In this document: positions 7,978 to 16,151 of the stretch, in pieces | How the letters are laid out: each line of letters opens with the position of its first letter | Position numbering within the stretch: position 1 is the stretch's first letter | Assembly (NCBI GenBank): GCA_013298665.1 | Contig: JAAFIK010000040.1 | Coordinates: forward strand, 1-42,721 | Length of the DNA stretch: 42,721 bases | Origin: Chitinophagales bacterium | Lineage (GTDB): Bacteria > Bacteroidota > Bacteroidia > Chitinophagales > Chitinophagaceae | Direction: 5' to 3' | Program-made: the position numbers and the translations under genes | The notes under the pieces: model-generated | The model's input: the letters and a program-made list of their open reading frames with translations, nothing else | The model's database searches: none | Told to the model about the DNA's origin: nothing

Positions 7978-10323
7978 TTACAAATCGCGGCTCACTTTCT
8001 TAAAGCCTTTCCACCACTTCGATTTTTTTACGAGTTCCTCGGAATTGACATCTTTCTGTTTGGCCTGTGCATCAATCACGGCAATAAGTACCATATTGAT
8101 GATGCTCCTTACGCTGCTGCCCAACTGGAGTACATGCACCGGCTTTTTCAGACCCAGCAATACCGGGCCAATCGCGTCTGCACCGCCCACTTCCTGCAAC
8201 AGCCCGTAAGCCACGTTGCCGGCGGCAAGGTTGGGGAAGATAAGGGTATTGACATCGCCCTGGCTGAGGTCGCTGAAAGGATAGTTTTCCTTAAGGATAT
8301 CTTTATTGAAGGCAATATTGGCCTGTACTTCACCGTCAACAATAAGGCTGGGGTCCTTCTGTTTTACAAGCGCCCTCGCCTTTGCCACAAGTTCGGCTTC
8401 GGGGGATTTGTTGCTGCCAAAATTGGAGTAGGAGAGCATGGCTATACGGGGCTTGATATTGAAATGCTGTACCTCTTTGGCTACAAGCAGGGTAATATCA
8501 GCCAGTTCTTCGGCGGTAGGGTTGAAATTGACGGTGGTGTCGGCCAGGAATAGCGGCCCCCGCTTGGTGAGCAGGATATACATCCCGGCTATTTTTTTAA
8601 CGCCTTCTTCGGTACCGATGATCTGTATGGCCGGACGTATGGTGTCGGGGTAGTTTTTGCTCAGTCCGCTGATGAGTGCATCGGCTTCTCCCGTTTCTAC
8701 CATCATACACCCGAAATTGATCCGGTCTTTCATCATTTTAGCCGCTTCGTACTGGTTGACGCCCTTGCGTTGCCTTTTGGCAAAATACAGTTCGCCAAAC
8801 TTCCTGCGGACATCCTCGTGCTTATCGTCTTTCGGGTTAACCAGGGGTATGCCTTCCAGGCTGATGCCATTGTCTGCCGCAATCTGCATCACCCGGGCTT
8901 CTTCACCGAGCAGGATGGGGTAACCAATCCCTTCATCCAGTATAATCTGTGCGGCTTTGAGTACTTTGATGTTTTCTGCATCGGCAAAAATAACGCGTTT
9001 GGGATCCTTGCGTGCCTTGCTGCCGATTACGCGCATCAGTTGGTTGTCGAGTCCAAGCCGCTTGTTGAGCTGCAGGGTATAGGCCTCCCAGTCGGTGATG
9101 GGTTGCCTGGCCACCCCGCTTTCTATGGCAGCTTTGGCTACGGCAGGCGCCACAGTAGCCAGCAAACGGGGGTCGAGGGGTTTGGGAATGATATACTCTG
9201 CACCAAAAGAAATACTTTTCTCATTGTAGGCCATATTGACAATATCCGGTACCGGCGTCCTTGCCAGTTCTGCCAATGCCTTTACCGCCGCCAGTTTCAT
9301 TTCTTCATTGATACCCGATGCGCGTACATCAAGTGCACCGCGGAAGATATAGGGGAAGCCCAATACATTATTGACCTGGTTGGGGTAATCGCTGCGCCCC
9401 GTAGCCATGATGAGATCGTTGCGGGAGGCGATGGCTTCCTCGTAGGGTATTTCCGGATCGGGATTGGCCATGGCGAATACGATAGGATTTTTGGCCATGC
9501 GTTTGATCATCTCTCCCGTAAGCACATTCCCCACACTCAGCCCTACAAATACATCTGCATTTTTGAGGGCATCCGCCAGGCTCATCTCTCCTTTGGCATT
9601 GGCAAATTTGTGTTTGAAATCCTCCAGATCCGTACGACCCCGGTGGAGTACACCCGCCTTGTCGAAAAGAATGAAATTTTCGTGCCTGGCGCCGAGGGAT
9701 ACATACAGCCGTATACAGGCCATGGCAGCAGCACCTGCACCATTGACCACAAATTTTGCCTTCTCAATTTTCTTTTTCTGGATGTCGAGTGCGTTGAGGA
9801 GTGCGGCAGATGAGATGATGGCTGTGCCATGCTGGTCGTCATGCATCACCGGAATGGTGAGTTGCTTTTTCAACTCCTGCTCAATATAAAAACATTCGGG
9901 CGCTTTGATGTCTTCGAGGTTGATGCCGCCAAAAGTGGGTTCCAGCGATTTGACGATCTGTACAAATTTCTCCGGATCCTTTTCATTGATCTCTATATCG
10001 AATACGTCAATGTCGGCAAATATCTTGAACAGTACACCCTTGCCCTCCATAACGGGCTTGCTCGCTTCGGGTCCGATATCGCCCAGACCCAATACCGCAG
10101 TACCGTTGCTGATGACGGCTACAAGATTGCCTTTGGCCGTATATTTATAAACGTTCTCTGCATCTGCGGCGATCTCTTTGCAGGGTTCTGCCACACCGGG
10201 ACTGTACGCCAGCGAAAGATCGCGTTGTGTCTTGGCTTCTTTGGTAGGGATGACTTCTATCTTGCCAGGCCGCCCCTTGGCATGGTACTCAAGCGCCTGT
10301 TGTTTTCTTAATTCTTTTTGCAT
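7978..10323 (-). CDS. maeB: NADP-dependent malic enzyme with phosphotransacetylase domain
   Basis: This 781-aa cytosolic enzyme of the MaeB type decarboxylates malate to pyruvate with NADP reduction. The malic N-terminal domain spans about 20-155 ([25 protein letters not shown]). The NAD(P)-binding domain spans about 165-400 ([16 protein letters not shown]) with the MANPDPEI loop. A C-terminal phosphate acetyltransferase-like domain spans about 435-775 ([17 protein letters not shown]). In MaeB proteins the C-terminal domain is generally catalytically silent and mediates acetyl-CoA regulation; I infer the same here. Length and architecture are normal. It appears monocistronic, with a hairpin after its stop. 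Confidence 0.96.
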   Translation of the reverse strand: MQKELRKQQALEYHAKGRPGKIEVIPTKEAKTQRDLSLAYSPGVAEPCKEIAADAENVYKYTAKGNLVAVISNGTAVLGLGDIGPEASKPVMEGKGVLFKIFADIDVFDIEINEKDPEKFVQIVKSLEPTFGGINLEDIKAPECFYIEQELKKQLTIPVMHDDQHGTAIISSAALLNALDIQKKKIEKAKFVVNGAGAAAMACIRLYVSLGARHENFILFDKAGVLHRGRTDLEDFKHKFANAKGEMSLADALKNADVFVGLSVGNVLTGEMIKRMAKNPIVFAMANPDPEIPYEEAIASRNDLIMATGRSDYPNQVNNVLGFPYIFRGALDVRASGINEEMKLAAVKALAELARTPVPDIVNMAYNEKSISFGAEYIIPKPLDPRLLATVAPAVAKAAIESGVARQPITDWEAYTLQLNKRLGLDNQLMRVIGSKARKDPKRVIFADAENIKVLKAAQIILDEGIGYPILLGEEARVMQIAADNGISLEGIPLVNPKDDKHEDVRRKFGELYFAKRQRKGVNQYEAAKMMKDRINFGCMMVETGEADALISGLSKNYPDTIRPAIQIIGTEEGVKKIAGMYILLTKRGPLFLADTTVNFNPTAEELADITLLVAKEVQHFNIKPRIAMLSYSNFGSNKSPEAELVAKARALVKQKDPSLIVDGEVQANIAFNKDILKENYPFSDLSQGDVNTLIFPNLAAGNVAYGLLQEVGGADAIGPVLLGLKKPVHVLQLGSSVRSIINMVLIAVIDAQAKQKDVNSEELVKKSKWWKGFKKVSRDL

Positions 10324-10646
10324 AACCGTTGTTTACACTGTATGGCACCATTCCCGCAATTGCCAAACGGCTGATGCTGGTGTGCAGACAGGGGCTGCAA
10401 ATTACGTAAAATACGGGGAAGTACCGGGAGGGGCACTGTTGTTGAGGAAGTGGTTCAATTGCTTACAGGTCATTGTGCCTATGCCCTTGTTGCGGTAGCC
10501 GTATCATAATAGCCAAAAGGAGTTAACACGAAGACGCAGTTGTTCGGCGATTTTGTCCAACCCGGCAAAAGCCGGATTGATCTGCAAATGCTTATGATTG
10601 TTTTACAAGGTTGATTTGCCCCAAAAACGATACCAGTGGAGGATAG
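10324..10646. other. 323-bp intergenic stretch upstream of maeB
   Basis: No coding region is supported. It holds the upstream region of the malic enzyme gene, a small imperfect hairpin CAACCCGGC-AAAA-GCCGGATTG (10558-10579, one mismatch), and one copy of a ~50-bp direct repeat at 10592-10642. Confidence 0.6.
10592..10642. repeat. direct repeat copy A next to the toxin gene
   Basis: This 51-bp sequence starting TTATGATTGTTTTA and ending CGATACCAG(T/C)(G/A)GAGG recurs at 11318-11367 with about five differences and one indel. It begins 5 nt past the toxin remnant's stop codon. The pair brackets the toxin-antitoxin module. Confidence 0.8.
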
Positions 10647-10922
10647 TTAATTGTCGTAATGATACCTGCATTGAAGAACATAACATTTTTGATTTTGTCC
10701 TTTCGTCCCTTCGATTTTATAAACCAATCTATGCGCTCCGGTAATCCTCCTTGACCAATAGCCCTTTAAATCATACTTAAGTGGCTAAGGTTTGCCGAGA
10801 CCCTGAAAAGGGTTTCGGCTGATATCCTTAAGAAGTCCTCTGATTTTAATAATTATTTCCTGGTCATGTTCTAACCAGTATTCGAAATCTTCCCATGCGT
10901 TTAAAGTAAATTCAAAATTCAC
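10647..10922 (-). pseudogene. yoeB: YoeB-type mRNA interferase with amber codon at catalytic Glu46
   Basis: Reading the minus strand from GTG at 10922, 20 nt after the antitoxin gene, gives VNFEFTLNAWEDFEYW, then NPFQGLGKP, then TAG (10785-10787). The same frame continues PLKYDLKGYWSRRI, AHRLVYKIEG and CRYHYDN to TAA at 10647-10649. This is a complete 91-codon YoeB/Txe ribosome-dependent mRNA interferase interrupted once. The canonical motif is GKPEPLK, so the stop replaces the Glu that is E46 in E. coli YoeB, and it falls at codon 46 here too. Arg65 and the C-terminal His-Tyr (88-89) are retained. A GAG to TAG change would explain it. The product is probably inactive unless the amber codon is read through; sequencing error is the alternative. 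Confidence 0.85.
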
Positions 10923-10939
10923 CCCAACCTGTTTTAAGA

Positions 10940-11215
10940 TTAAATTTCTTTTAAATTTATCTTTCGGGTTTTTTTCTGCTGAACCTGATTGATTGACTCC
11001 TGCAATCTTGCCCGATTTATGGGAGACGACAGCAGATGACCGGTCTCACTTAAGGAATTGTATTCTTTAAGTGACATGATAACTACTGCATCATCTTCTG
11101 TCGTACGTGGCACTATAATAACATCATCAGACTTACTGACATCGTCGAGGTATTTTTTGATATTACCCCTAAGCTGAGTTATGGTAACTGCTTGTATAAA
11201 AATTATTTTGTACAT
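10940..11215 (-). CDS. yefM: YefM/Phd family antitoxin
   Basis: This 91-aa protein has the Phd/YefM fold: an N-terminal DNA-binding half ([19 protein letters not shown], then [24 protein letters not shown]) and a charged, flexible C-terminal half ([19 protein letters not shown]) that in the family wraps the YoeB toxin. It would neutralise the toxin and repress its own operon. The reading frame is intact, while the partner toxin just downstream is broken, so this is probably an orphan antitoxin. The ATG at 11215 is the only upstream start; the first six residues are longer than in typical YefM. Confidence 0.9.
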   Translation of the reverse strand: MYKIIFIQAVTITQLRGNIKKYLDDVSKSDDVIIVPRTTEDDAVVIMSLKEYNSLSETGHLLSSPINRARLQESINQVQQKKTRKINLKEI

Positions 11216-11237
11216 TCAAATGCACGTTATTTTGTAC
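11203..11237 (-). promoter_or_regulatory. tandem direct repeats at the antitoxin start
   Basis: The 11-bp sequence GTACAAAATAA (minus strand) occurs twice, at 11203-11213 and 11227-11237, 24 bp apart. The first copy overlaps the antitoxin start codon. Position suggests an autoregulatory operator, though YefM operators are usually palindromic, so this is tentative. Confidence 0.4.
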
Positions 11238-11252
11238 TGGTAAAATGCGTTT

Positions 11253-11306
11253 CCTAAGGGTGTTCTCAGCGAACACTGATCTGAATATATGCTCCTGATT
11301 CTTAGG
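11253..11306. other. nested inverted repeats upstream of the antitoxin
   Basis: An inner hairpin GTGTTC-TCAGC-GAACAC (11260-11276) is enclosed by an outer pair CCTAAG / CTTAGG (11253-11258 and 11301-11306). It lies between the M20 gene's 3' end and the antitoxin start and could serve as a terminator or leader structure. Confidence 0.35.
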
Positions 11307-11317
11307 GGAACAATAAG

Positions 11318-11367
11318 TTATGATTGTTTTATCAGGTTGATTTGCTCCAAAACGATACCAGCAGAGG
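11318..11367. repeat. direct repeat copy B at the 3' end of the M20 gene
   Basis: This is the second copy of the ~50-bp repeat found at 10592-10642. It ends 2 nt before the M20 peptidase stop codon (11370-11372), so each copy sits immediately downstream of a minus-strand gene. Confidence 0.8.
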
Positions 11368-11369
11368 GC

Positions 11370-12665
11370 TTAATTTTTCAGTCTTTCAAGAATCAGCGAT
11401 AAAAAACTTCTGACCCCTGTTCTTATGCACGCTTCATCAACCATAAAATCGGGCGCATGGTTCATTGCGATAATGCCTTTTGCAAAGTCAGAACCCCCAA
11501 GCAGGAAGTAGACACCGGGGATTTTTTGCTGGAAATAGGCAAAGTCATCATTAAAAAAAGGAGCCTGGCCATAATCATTAGCGATGAACCCTTTTCCATA
11601 AATATGATCAAGTGTTTTTACGGCAATATCCGTTAGTCTCTTGTCGTTCATAACGGTTGGATTTTCCTGTATACATGAAATGGAAAGCAACTGCTTTTTA
11701 TAATTGCCGGCTGTTATGATTTGCCTGATCCGGGGAATGATTTTTTTCAGATTAACCGGATTCGTTTCATACAAATATGCTTCGAGGAAGCGTTTCCCGT
11801 TTTCATGGTAAGCGGTGAAATTCTCATCCATGATCAAATAATCTTTAAAAATGGTATTGGAGTTGGTAAGTCCTGTTTTGGGGTCTGCTATATTTTGTAT
11901 TTCCCAGGGCTTGCTGCCGGTTTTGGCACGGGATAACTGGCTGCGGATTTTTTTTGTCAGTTCATTTACCTGCGCATTGGTCAGTTCATCTTTAAGGGTA
12001 ATCCTTATTTTTCTTTGATAGGCAAATATTTCATTTGACTTAACCATTATTTGTCCAACAGGTAATGCGGTTACATGTAATCCATAGATTTCATCCGGTT
12101 TTATTCTGGAAAGCAAACCACTGTCAAGCATACCTTTTGCGCCAATAAAAGTCTCCTCCTCCGGCTGGAAAATAAAATATACCGTTCCATGTAAGGATGC
12201 TTTATTTTTTGCTAATACTTCAGCGATTCCGAGAGCAATGGCCATATGTACGTCGTGACCGCAACCATGCTGAACGCCTTTTACCTTAGATGCAAATTCA
12301 ACTTTATCCGGAAAGTCGTTTGGAAGTGCATCCATATCAGCCCGCCAGGCTATCTTTTTGCCTTTTTTCCCACCCTTTAGAATCCCTGTAATACCGTGGC
12401 CATAAATATTTGTTTCAACTTCAAGCCCCAAAGCAAGTAAATATTGCCTGATGACCTGTTGTGTACGTATTTCATGACCAGCCAATTCGGGGTTTTCATG
12501 AAAGTTCCGCCTGATTTGAACCAGCTTATTAAAAATACTGTCGGTCTCGGGTATAATAGATTCATGCGTCAGGGCTGCCCCGGTGTTTTGCTGACCAATG
12601 GCTTGTTGCCGGCAGGTGATCATGATTACCAGTGATAAGGATAAAAAGAGTTTTGTTTTCATCAT
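11370..12665 (-). CDS. M20 family amidohydrolase/peptidase, exported
   Basis: This 431-aa metal-dependent hydrolase belongs to the M20D group (aminoacylase, hippurate hydrolase and IAA-amide hydrolase relatives). A signal peptide (about 1-25) is followed by the catalytic domain with RRNFHENPELAGHE, the metal ligands in HGCGHDVH, the general-base glutamate pair in FQPEEE, GLHV, a lid/dimerisation domain in the middle, and the late histidine ligand in AMNHAPDF. The substrate is probably an N-acyl amino acid or an amide-linked conjugate and cannot be resolved further. The segment MITC in the signal region is not a canonical lipobox, so I favour a soluble periplasmic product. No operon partner is adjacent. 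Confidence 0.92.
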   Translation of the reverse strand: MMKTKLFLSLSLVIMITCRQQAIGQQNTGAALTHESIIPETDSIFNKLVQIRRNFHENPELAGHEIRTQQVIRQYLLALGLEVETNIYGHGITGILKGGKKGKKIAWRADMDALPNDFPDKVEFASKVKGVQHGCGHDVHMAIALGIAEVLAKNKASLHGTVYFIFQPEEETFIGAKGMLDSGLLSRIKPDEIYGLHVTALPVGQIMVKSNEIFAYQRKIRITLKDELTNAQVNELTKKIRSQLSRAKTGSKPWEIQNIADPKTGLTNSNTIFKDYLIMDENFTAYHENGKRFLEAYLYETNPVNLKKIIPRIRQIITAGNYKKQLLSISCIQENPTVMNDKRLTDIAVKTLDHIYGKGFIANDYGQAPFFNDDFAYFQQKIPGVYFLLGGSDFAKGIIAMNHAPDFMVDEACIRTGVRSFLSLILERLKN

Positions 12666-13122
12666 AATGGTTCTGTTTATCGGGTTGTCAAAAATGCCGG
12701 ATAGCCGCAGTTGCTGAAAGAACTGCTGCTATACCTGTACATGCCTCATGACAAAACTTGCATTTATGTACGGTTTTTATTGTTGTAAGGTATGCAATTA
12801 ACACGAGTACACCACCCTTATTGAACGGTTTTCAGCAAATCAGGTTACCTGTATAAAACCTATGCCGGCATGACAGGTAAGCGCCTTTGTTGATGAACCA
12901 AACCTTTCAAAATGGGATTAGATAAAACAGTAAATGTGTGTGGGATATATAGTGCCTGTCTGCCGCAAATCTACCCAAAGGCCTGATGTTGCTGAACAGC
13001 GTATAGAGAACACCACGCTTTGCGGAGCCGAAAAGTTATATGCAATATCAGTTGGAGAGCAAAACCGGCCGTTCGCCAAATATATATACAACAGGAGTGA
13101 GGAAATCCTCACATGGGTTCCC
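12666..13122. other. 457-bp intergenic stretch upstream of the M20 gene
   Basis: No credible gene is seen. It should contain the M20 promoter, but I could not identify one. A short symmetrical hairpin GTGAGGA-AA-TCCTCAC (13097-13112) lies 10 nt beyond the DUF4442 stop and may terminate that operon. A TATATATA run is at about 13079-13087. Confidence 0.5.
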
Positions 13123-13611
13123 TTACCCCTTTGCCTTAAATGACCAGGTAATATAAAAAACCGCAACCACCTCACCATCGCTGTTGGTGCCGGTAGACTT
13201 TGTCCTGACGCTGCGGCTTTCTCCGGTAGCAATGCTTTCTTCCACCAACTGCCGGATAAGGGCGCCATCTTCACATACAAAAATGGTTTTGCCCGTTGCC
13301 TTTTTCATAAACTCGCCTTCAATATTCCGCACCAGCATACTCACACCCGGCTGCCGCTTGTAAATCTGTGCCATACCCAGCAGTCCCGTACTCATTTCTG
13401 CGGCCATGGCGAGGCAGGCAAAATAGGTGCTGCGGAAGGGGTTCTGGCTCATCCATTTGTAAGGAACAGTTACCGTGCAGCGCTCTTCACCGGCGGAAGC
13501 TACCCGAACGCCACAGAAAAATGCAGCCGGCAGTTTGGCCAGCAGGAACAGGCGAAACTTCAGGGGATGCCTGGTCAGGGCTAAGAACTGATCCGTTTTT
13601 TTACCAGTCAT
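13123..13611 (-). CDS. DUF4442 hotdog-fold (thioesterase-like) protein
   Basis: This 162-aa protein resembles DUF4442, a hotdog-fold family related to acyl-CoA thioesterases such as PaaI/YiiD-type domains. Features include the N-terminal helix FLALTRHPLKFRLFLLAKLPAAFF, the core PYKWMSQNPFRSTYFACLAMAAEMSTGLLG with the long hotdog helix, and late strands SRSVRTKSTGTNSDGEVVAVFYITWSFK. It starts 9 nt after the C1 peptidase stop and so is probably co-transcribed with it. A role in hydrolysing or binding acyl-CoA is inferred from the fold; no substrate can be named. Confidence 0.82.
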   Translation of the reverse strand: MTGKKTDQFLALTRHPLKFRLFLLAKLPAAFFCGVRVASAGEERCTVTVPYKWMSQNPFRSTYFACLAMAAEMSTGLLGMAQIYKRQPGVSMLVRNIEGEFMKKATGKTIFVCEDGALIRQLVEESIATGESRSVRTKSTGTNSDGEVVAVFYITWSFKAKG

Positions 13612-13620
13612 CTGATGCGT

Positions 13621-15207
13621 TTAGTTTTTATTGACCTCCACCACACAGCCCACCACATTATTCTGCTCTCCGGCGTCGGCCTTAAAATAGATGCTGCCAT
13701 TATTTGTCGTAGAAAATTTTACATTGCGGATGGCTGTGCTGCCGATGGCCTCGCTCAGTTTGGCGGCATAGCCCGACTGGCTGCTTTTGTTGATGGCCTG
13801 GTTAAGCGCATTGTAATCCAATGGCTTTTTACTCACCACAATGGCCATCTGGTCTTTGGTACCCACACTGTCTGCCATCAGCGACTGCTTTCTGGGGAAG
13901 AGGCGGTAACCGGTAATGCCAAAATAAGGGGAATGGCTGGCATTATATGGAAAGAGGGTATAGCTGCTGTTGTTGGTGTCTTCTCCAAAAATATACACAT
14001 AACATTCAATGCCATTCTTTACTTCTACCTTAAACCGGGTGCCTTTGCGCAGGGGGCTGGCGGTGGTAAAAAGGTTGCTGCCGGTGGTACGGAGGGGAAT
14101 GTATTGTTTGTTGTCGTTGTTGACAAGCCCGATATTGACTTCAAAATCAACATTGAGGGCGGCACCCTGTTTGGGCAGCGGGTCAACACCATAGGCCTCG
14201 CGTACAAACTTACGGAAGTCGCCATACCGAACCCAGCCGATACCGTTTTCACCCCATTCCGGTCCCCAACTGTTCATGATCTGGAAAGCACCACCCTCAA
14301 GACCGTCATCATAACCGATCACACACATCGCATGACCGCCAAAACCCATTTGTGCATAATCGTTATTATCGGGGTGCCATACTTTCCGGCCCATCATCTC
14401 CTGCATAAAGGAACCACCCACCATCATACCAATCACCACAGGCGCGTCTTTGGCTAAGTGTTCTTTAACCGCACGCAGGTTGAGGTTGGTTACAGCATCA
14501 TCGTCGGTAAGGCGGTTGAAACCGTGTATTTTGAAGTTGGCGGCCTGGTTGTACAAACTGCCACCGGGCTGCCTGCTGCAATCGTTCTCATCATAAGGAA
14601 AAGCGTTGTAGGGCACCGCACCTTTCTGCTGCATAAACTCCATGGCACGGATGATGTAAGAACCCTGGCAACCATCAAGTCCGATATTGTTGTACATAAA
14701 AGAAGGACTGAATGCGATGCTGTTGGGGTCGGTGCGGGTACTGCTGCTTTGCAGGATGGTGCGCGCGGCATAACCACTGCTCCAGGCCACACAACTGCCC
14801 TGTTTGCCCTGGTTTTTACGGTCGGGAGCAAAGCTGAGCAGCGATACCCGTTCCGGTAATGGGTTCTTACCCTTATCATCGGCAAGTCCCTCGTACACCC
14901 CTGCTTTTTTAAATTGTTCGGGATCAAGTTTGCCCCCGGTCTGGAATGTAGAGATGGCACTGGAAAGATTGCAGCCCCCTTTGCGGAAAAAGAAAAAATA
15001 AGCGGCTGCGGCGGCAATCAGCAAAAAGAAGAGCTTGCCCTTGCCACCACCACGGAAAAGGGTGAAGATCAGCGGCAGAAAGTTGAGCAGACCACCACCA
15101 CCGGTAAATCCACCACCGCCACCGCGACCACCGCCGCCACTGTTGTCGTTACTGTTTTCGTTGTAGTCGTTTTGATTTCCGGGGTCATCAACCATTCTAA
15201 TGGGCAT
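13621..15207 (-). CDS. C1 (papain-like) cysteine peptidase with DUF4384 domain
   Basis: This 528-aa protein begins with an Asn/Asp- and Gly-rich segment (residues about 10-40), a first hydrophobic stretch (about 40-51) and a transmembrane helix (about 58-75, LFFLLIAAAAAYFFFF). A papain-like peptidase follows with the oxyanion Gln133, catalytic Cys139 (QGSCVAWS), His292 (GGHAMCVIGYDD) and Asn312 (NSWGPEWGENG). The C-terminal part (about 365-460, GTRFKVEVKNGIECYVYIFGED) looks like a DUF4384 domain. All three catalytic residues are present, so it should be active, but its topology (cytosolic or periplasmic catalytic domain) is uncertain because the N terminus lacks a clear signal peptide. It precedes the DUF4442 gene by 9 nt. 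Confidence 0.9.
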   Translation of the reverse strand: MPIRMVDDPGNQNDYNENSNDNSGGGGRGGGGGFTGGGGLLNFLPLIFTLFRGGGKGKLFFLLIAAAAAYFFFFRKGGCNLSSAISTFQTGGKLDPEQFKKAGVYEGLADDKGKNPLPERVSLLSFAPDRKNQGKQGSCVAWSSGYAARTILQSSSTRTDPNSIAFSPSFMYNNIGLDGCQGSYIIRAMEFMQQKGAVPYNAFPYDENDCSRQPGGSLYNQAANFKIHGFNRLTDDDAVTNLNLRAVKEHLAKDAPVVIGMMVGGSFMQEMMGRKVWHPDNNDYAQMGFGGHAMCVIGYDDGLEGGAFQIMNSWGPEWGENGIGWVRYGDFRKFVREAYGVDPLPKQGAALNVDFEVNIGLVNNDNKQYIPLRTTGSNLFTTASPLRKGTRFKVEVKNGIECYVYIFGEDTNNSSYTLFPYNASHSPYFGITGYRLFPRKQSLMADSVGTKDQMAIVVSKKPLDYNALNQAINKSSQSGYAAKLSEAIGSTAIRNVKFSTTNNGSIYFKADAGEQNNVVGCVVEVNKN

Positions 15208-15498
15208 AACAAAAATATTTTGCGCTTACCCGCCAGCGGTTTACCCGCGGCGGGCTGCTTTATGAGCAATAAAAATACAGAATCTGGCGGGATGGCGGGA
15301 AATTTATTTACACGATTCAACCCGTTGGCCAGTCCATTGTTTACAGAATCCTGTACCCGGTTGATCCTGCCCGCAACCCCTGACCGGCCGGCCACCAGCA
15401 GGAGCGGAAACCCCGGTTACGCGCGGGTGTAGTGAATGGATGGCTGCTATTGCTGAACCCTGAAATACGCCTTATCCTGTAAAGGGCAGGCGGTATCT
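15208..15498. other. intergenic stretch upstream of the C1 peptidase gene
   Basis: About 290 bp without a convincing gene or RNA. It must contain the C1 peptidase promoter; no consensus element stood out. CCGCGGCGGGC-type GC-rich text occurs at 15240-15260. Confidence 0.4.
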
Positions 15499-16031
15499 TC
15501 AGACGGGTACAGGCTATAAAACTGGAAAGCTTCCATACTTGTAAACGGGAAGGGGTTAGTAAGTTCGGAAGGCTCCGTAGGCTTTAATGGGTATAGTGTA
15601 TCCTTATACCGGAAGGGGTTAGTAAGTTCGGAAGGTTCCGTACTTGTAAACGGGTAGGGGTTAGTAAGCTGGAAAGGTTCCGTACTTGTAAACGGGTAGG
15701 GGTTAGTAAGTTTGGAAGGTTCCGTACTTGTAAACGGGTAGGGGTTAGTAAGTTTGGAAGGTTCCGTACTTGTAAACGGGTAGCGGTTAGTAAGTTGGAA
15801 AGGTTCCGTACTTGTAAACGGGTAGGGGTTAGTAAGTTTGGAAGGTTCCTTACTTGTTAACGGGTAAGGATTATTCCGTTGGGGGATCCTTATACCTGTA
15901 AACCACCCGGGCGTATTCCAATTGTTTTTTTTCGTACAGAGTAGTGGATGCTCATGGCAAGTCAAGGCCAGGGTTTGCCGTACAATGGCCACGGTTTGGG
16001 TTTGACCAACCTGCTGATCCGGCACTCTCAT
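15447..16031 (-). CDS. doubtful ORF spanning the 42-bp repeat array
   Basis: A 194-codon minus-strand frame from ATG 16031 runs through the array and gives eight to nine 14-residue repeats of the type TNPYPFTSTEPSKL, flanked by low-complexity sequence. The variable positions (SK, FQ, SE) are polar-for-polar or mixed, and the one longer unit keeps frame. However, any 42-bp or 63-bp array keeps frame, no signal peptide or domain is seen, and the ORF's 5' part overlaps promoter-like sequence of the REC operon. I do not recognise a family. It is listed as possible, not probable. Confidence 0.2.
   Translation of the reverse strand: MRVPDQQVGQTQTVAIVRQTLALTCHEHPLLCTKKNNWNTPGWFTGIRIPQRNNPYPLTSKEPSKLTNPYPFTSTEPFQLTNRYPFTSTEPSKLTNPYPFTSTEPSKLTNPYPFTSTEPFQLTNPYPFTSTEPSELTNPFRYKDTLYPLKPTEPSELTNPFPFTSMEAFQFYSLYPSEDTACPLQDKAYFRVQQ
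15499..15897. repeat. 42-bp tandem repeat array (about nine units)
   Basis: Consecutive units start at 15499, 15541 (63 bp), 15604, 15646, 15688, 15730, 15772, 15814 and 15856; the units at 15688 and 15730 are identical. The plus-strand core is GGGTAGGGGTTAGTAAG followed by TGGAA-(A/G)G-type sequence, TTCC and GTACTT. There are no spacers, so it is not a CRISPR array. Each unit carries an inverted GGAA-N2/3-TTCC element, and 42 bp equals four DNA turns. It ends about 215 bp before the -24 element of the REC operon. Confidence 0.9.
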
Positions 16032-16043
16032 TTATGTAATATT

Positions 16044-16127
16044 TTCCAGAAACTGGAAATTTGTATGGAATGTTTTATTTGTAAGCAGTTGATTGTCATT
16101 GATTTAATATTTGGCCTGCTATTGGCG
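16044..16127 (+). promoter_or_regulatory. activator site plus sigma-54-like promoter of the REC operon
   Basis: TTCCAGAAACTGGAA (16044-16058) is a near-perfect inverted repeat extendable to TTTCCAG-N3-CTGGAAA. After 53 nt follows TTGGCCTGCTATTGGC (16111-16126), which has GG-N10-GC spacing as in sigma-54 -24/-12 promoters (TGGC at -24, GC at -12). The predicted transcription start is near 16138, 14 nt before the REC start codon. Matching sites occur before the GT operon and the FIST operon. Confidence 0.6.
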
Positions 16128-16151
16128 TGTCTTCGGGAAAAACAAATAAAC

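Noticed and set aside
8770..9813. Plus-strand ORF (347 codons) opposite the malic enzyme gene
   Set aside because: Antisense shadow of conserved malic enzyme coding sequence; no motif recognised.
10324..10646. Mobile-element remnant between maeB and the TA module
   Set aside because: No transposase fragment or terminal inverted repeats could be seen; only the direct repeat copy and a small hairpin are supported.
12918..13280. Minus-strand ORF (120 codons) between the M20 and DUF4442 genes
   Set aside because: Most of it overlaps the DUF4442 gene in another frame and the remainder shows no coding character.
13615..14457. Plus-strand ORF (280 codons) opposite the C1 peptidase
   Set aside because: Antisense to the catalytic domain with all active-site residues intact on the other strand.
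15069..15395. Minus-strand ORF (108 codons) over the start of the C1 peptidase gene
   Set aside because: Its second half is a Thr/Val-rich frame-shifted reading of the Gly-rich C1 peptidase head, with no independent support.
15499..15897. CRISPR array
   Set aside because: Units are contiguous without unique spacers, unit length and internal variation are wrong for a CRISPR repeat, and no cas genes are nearby.
15948..16151. N-terminal extension of the REC protein from an upstream in-frame ATG
   Set aside because: The extension has no homology to receiver domains and would cover the inferred activator site and promoter; ATG 16152 gives a normal N terminus.
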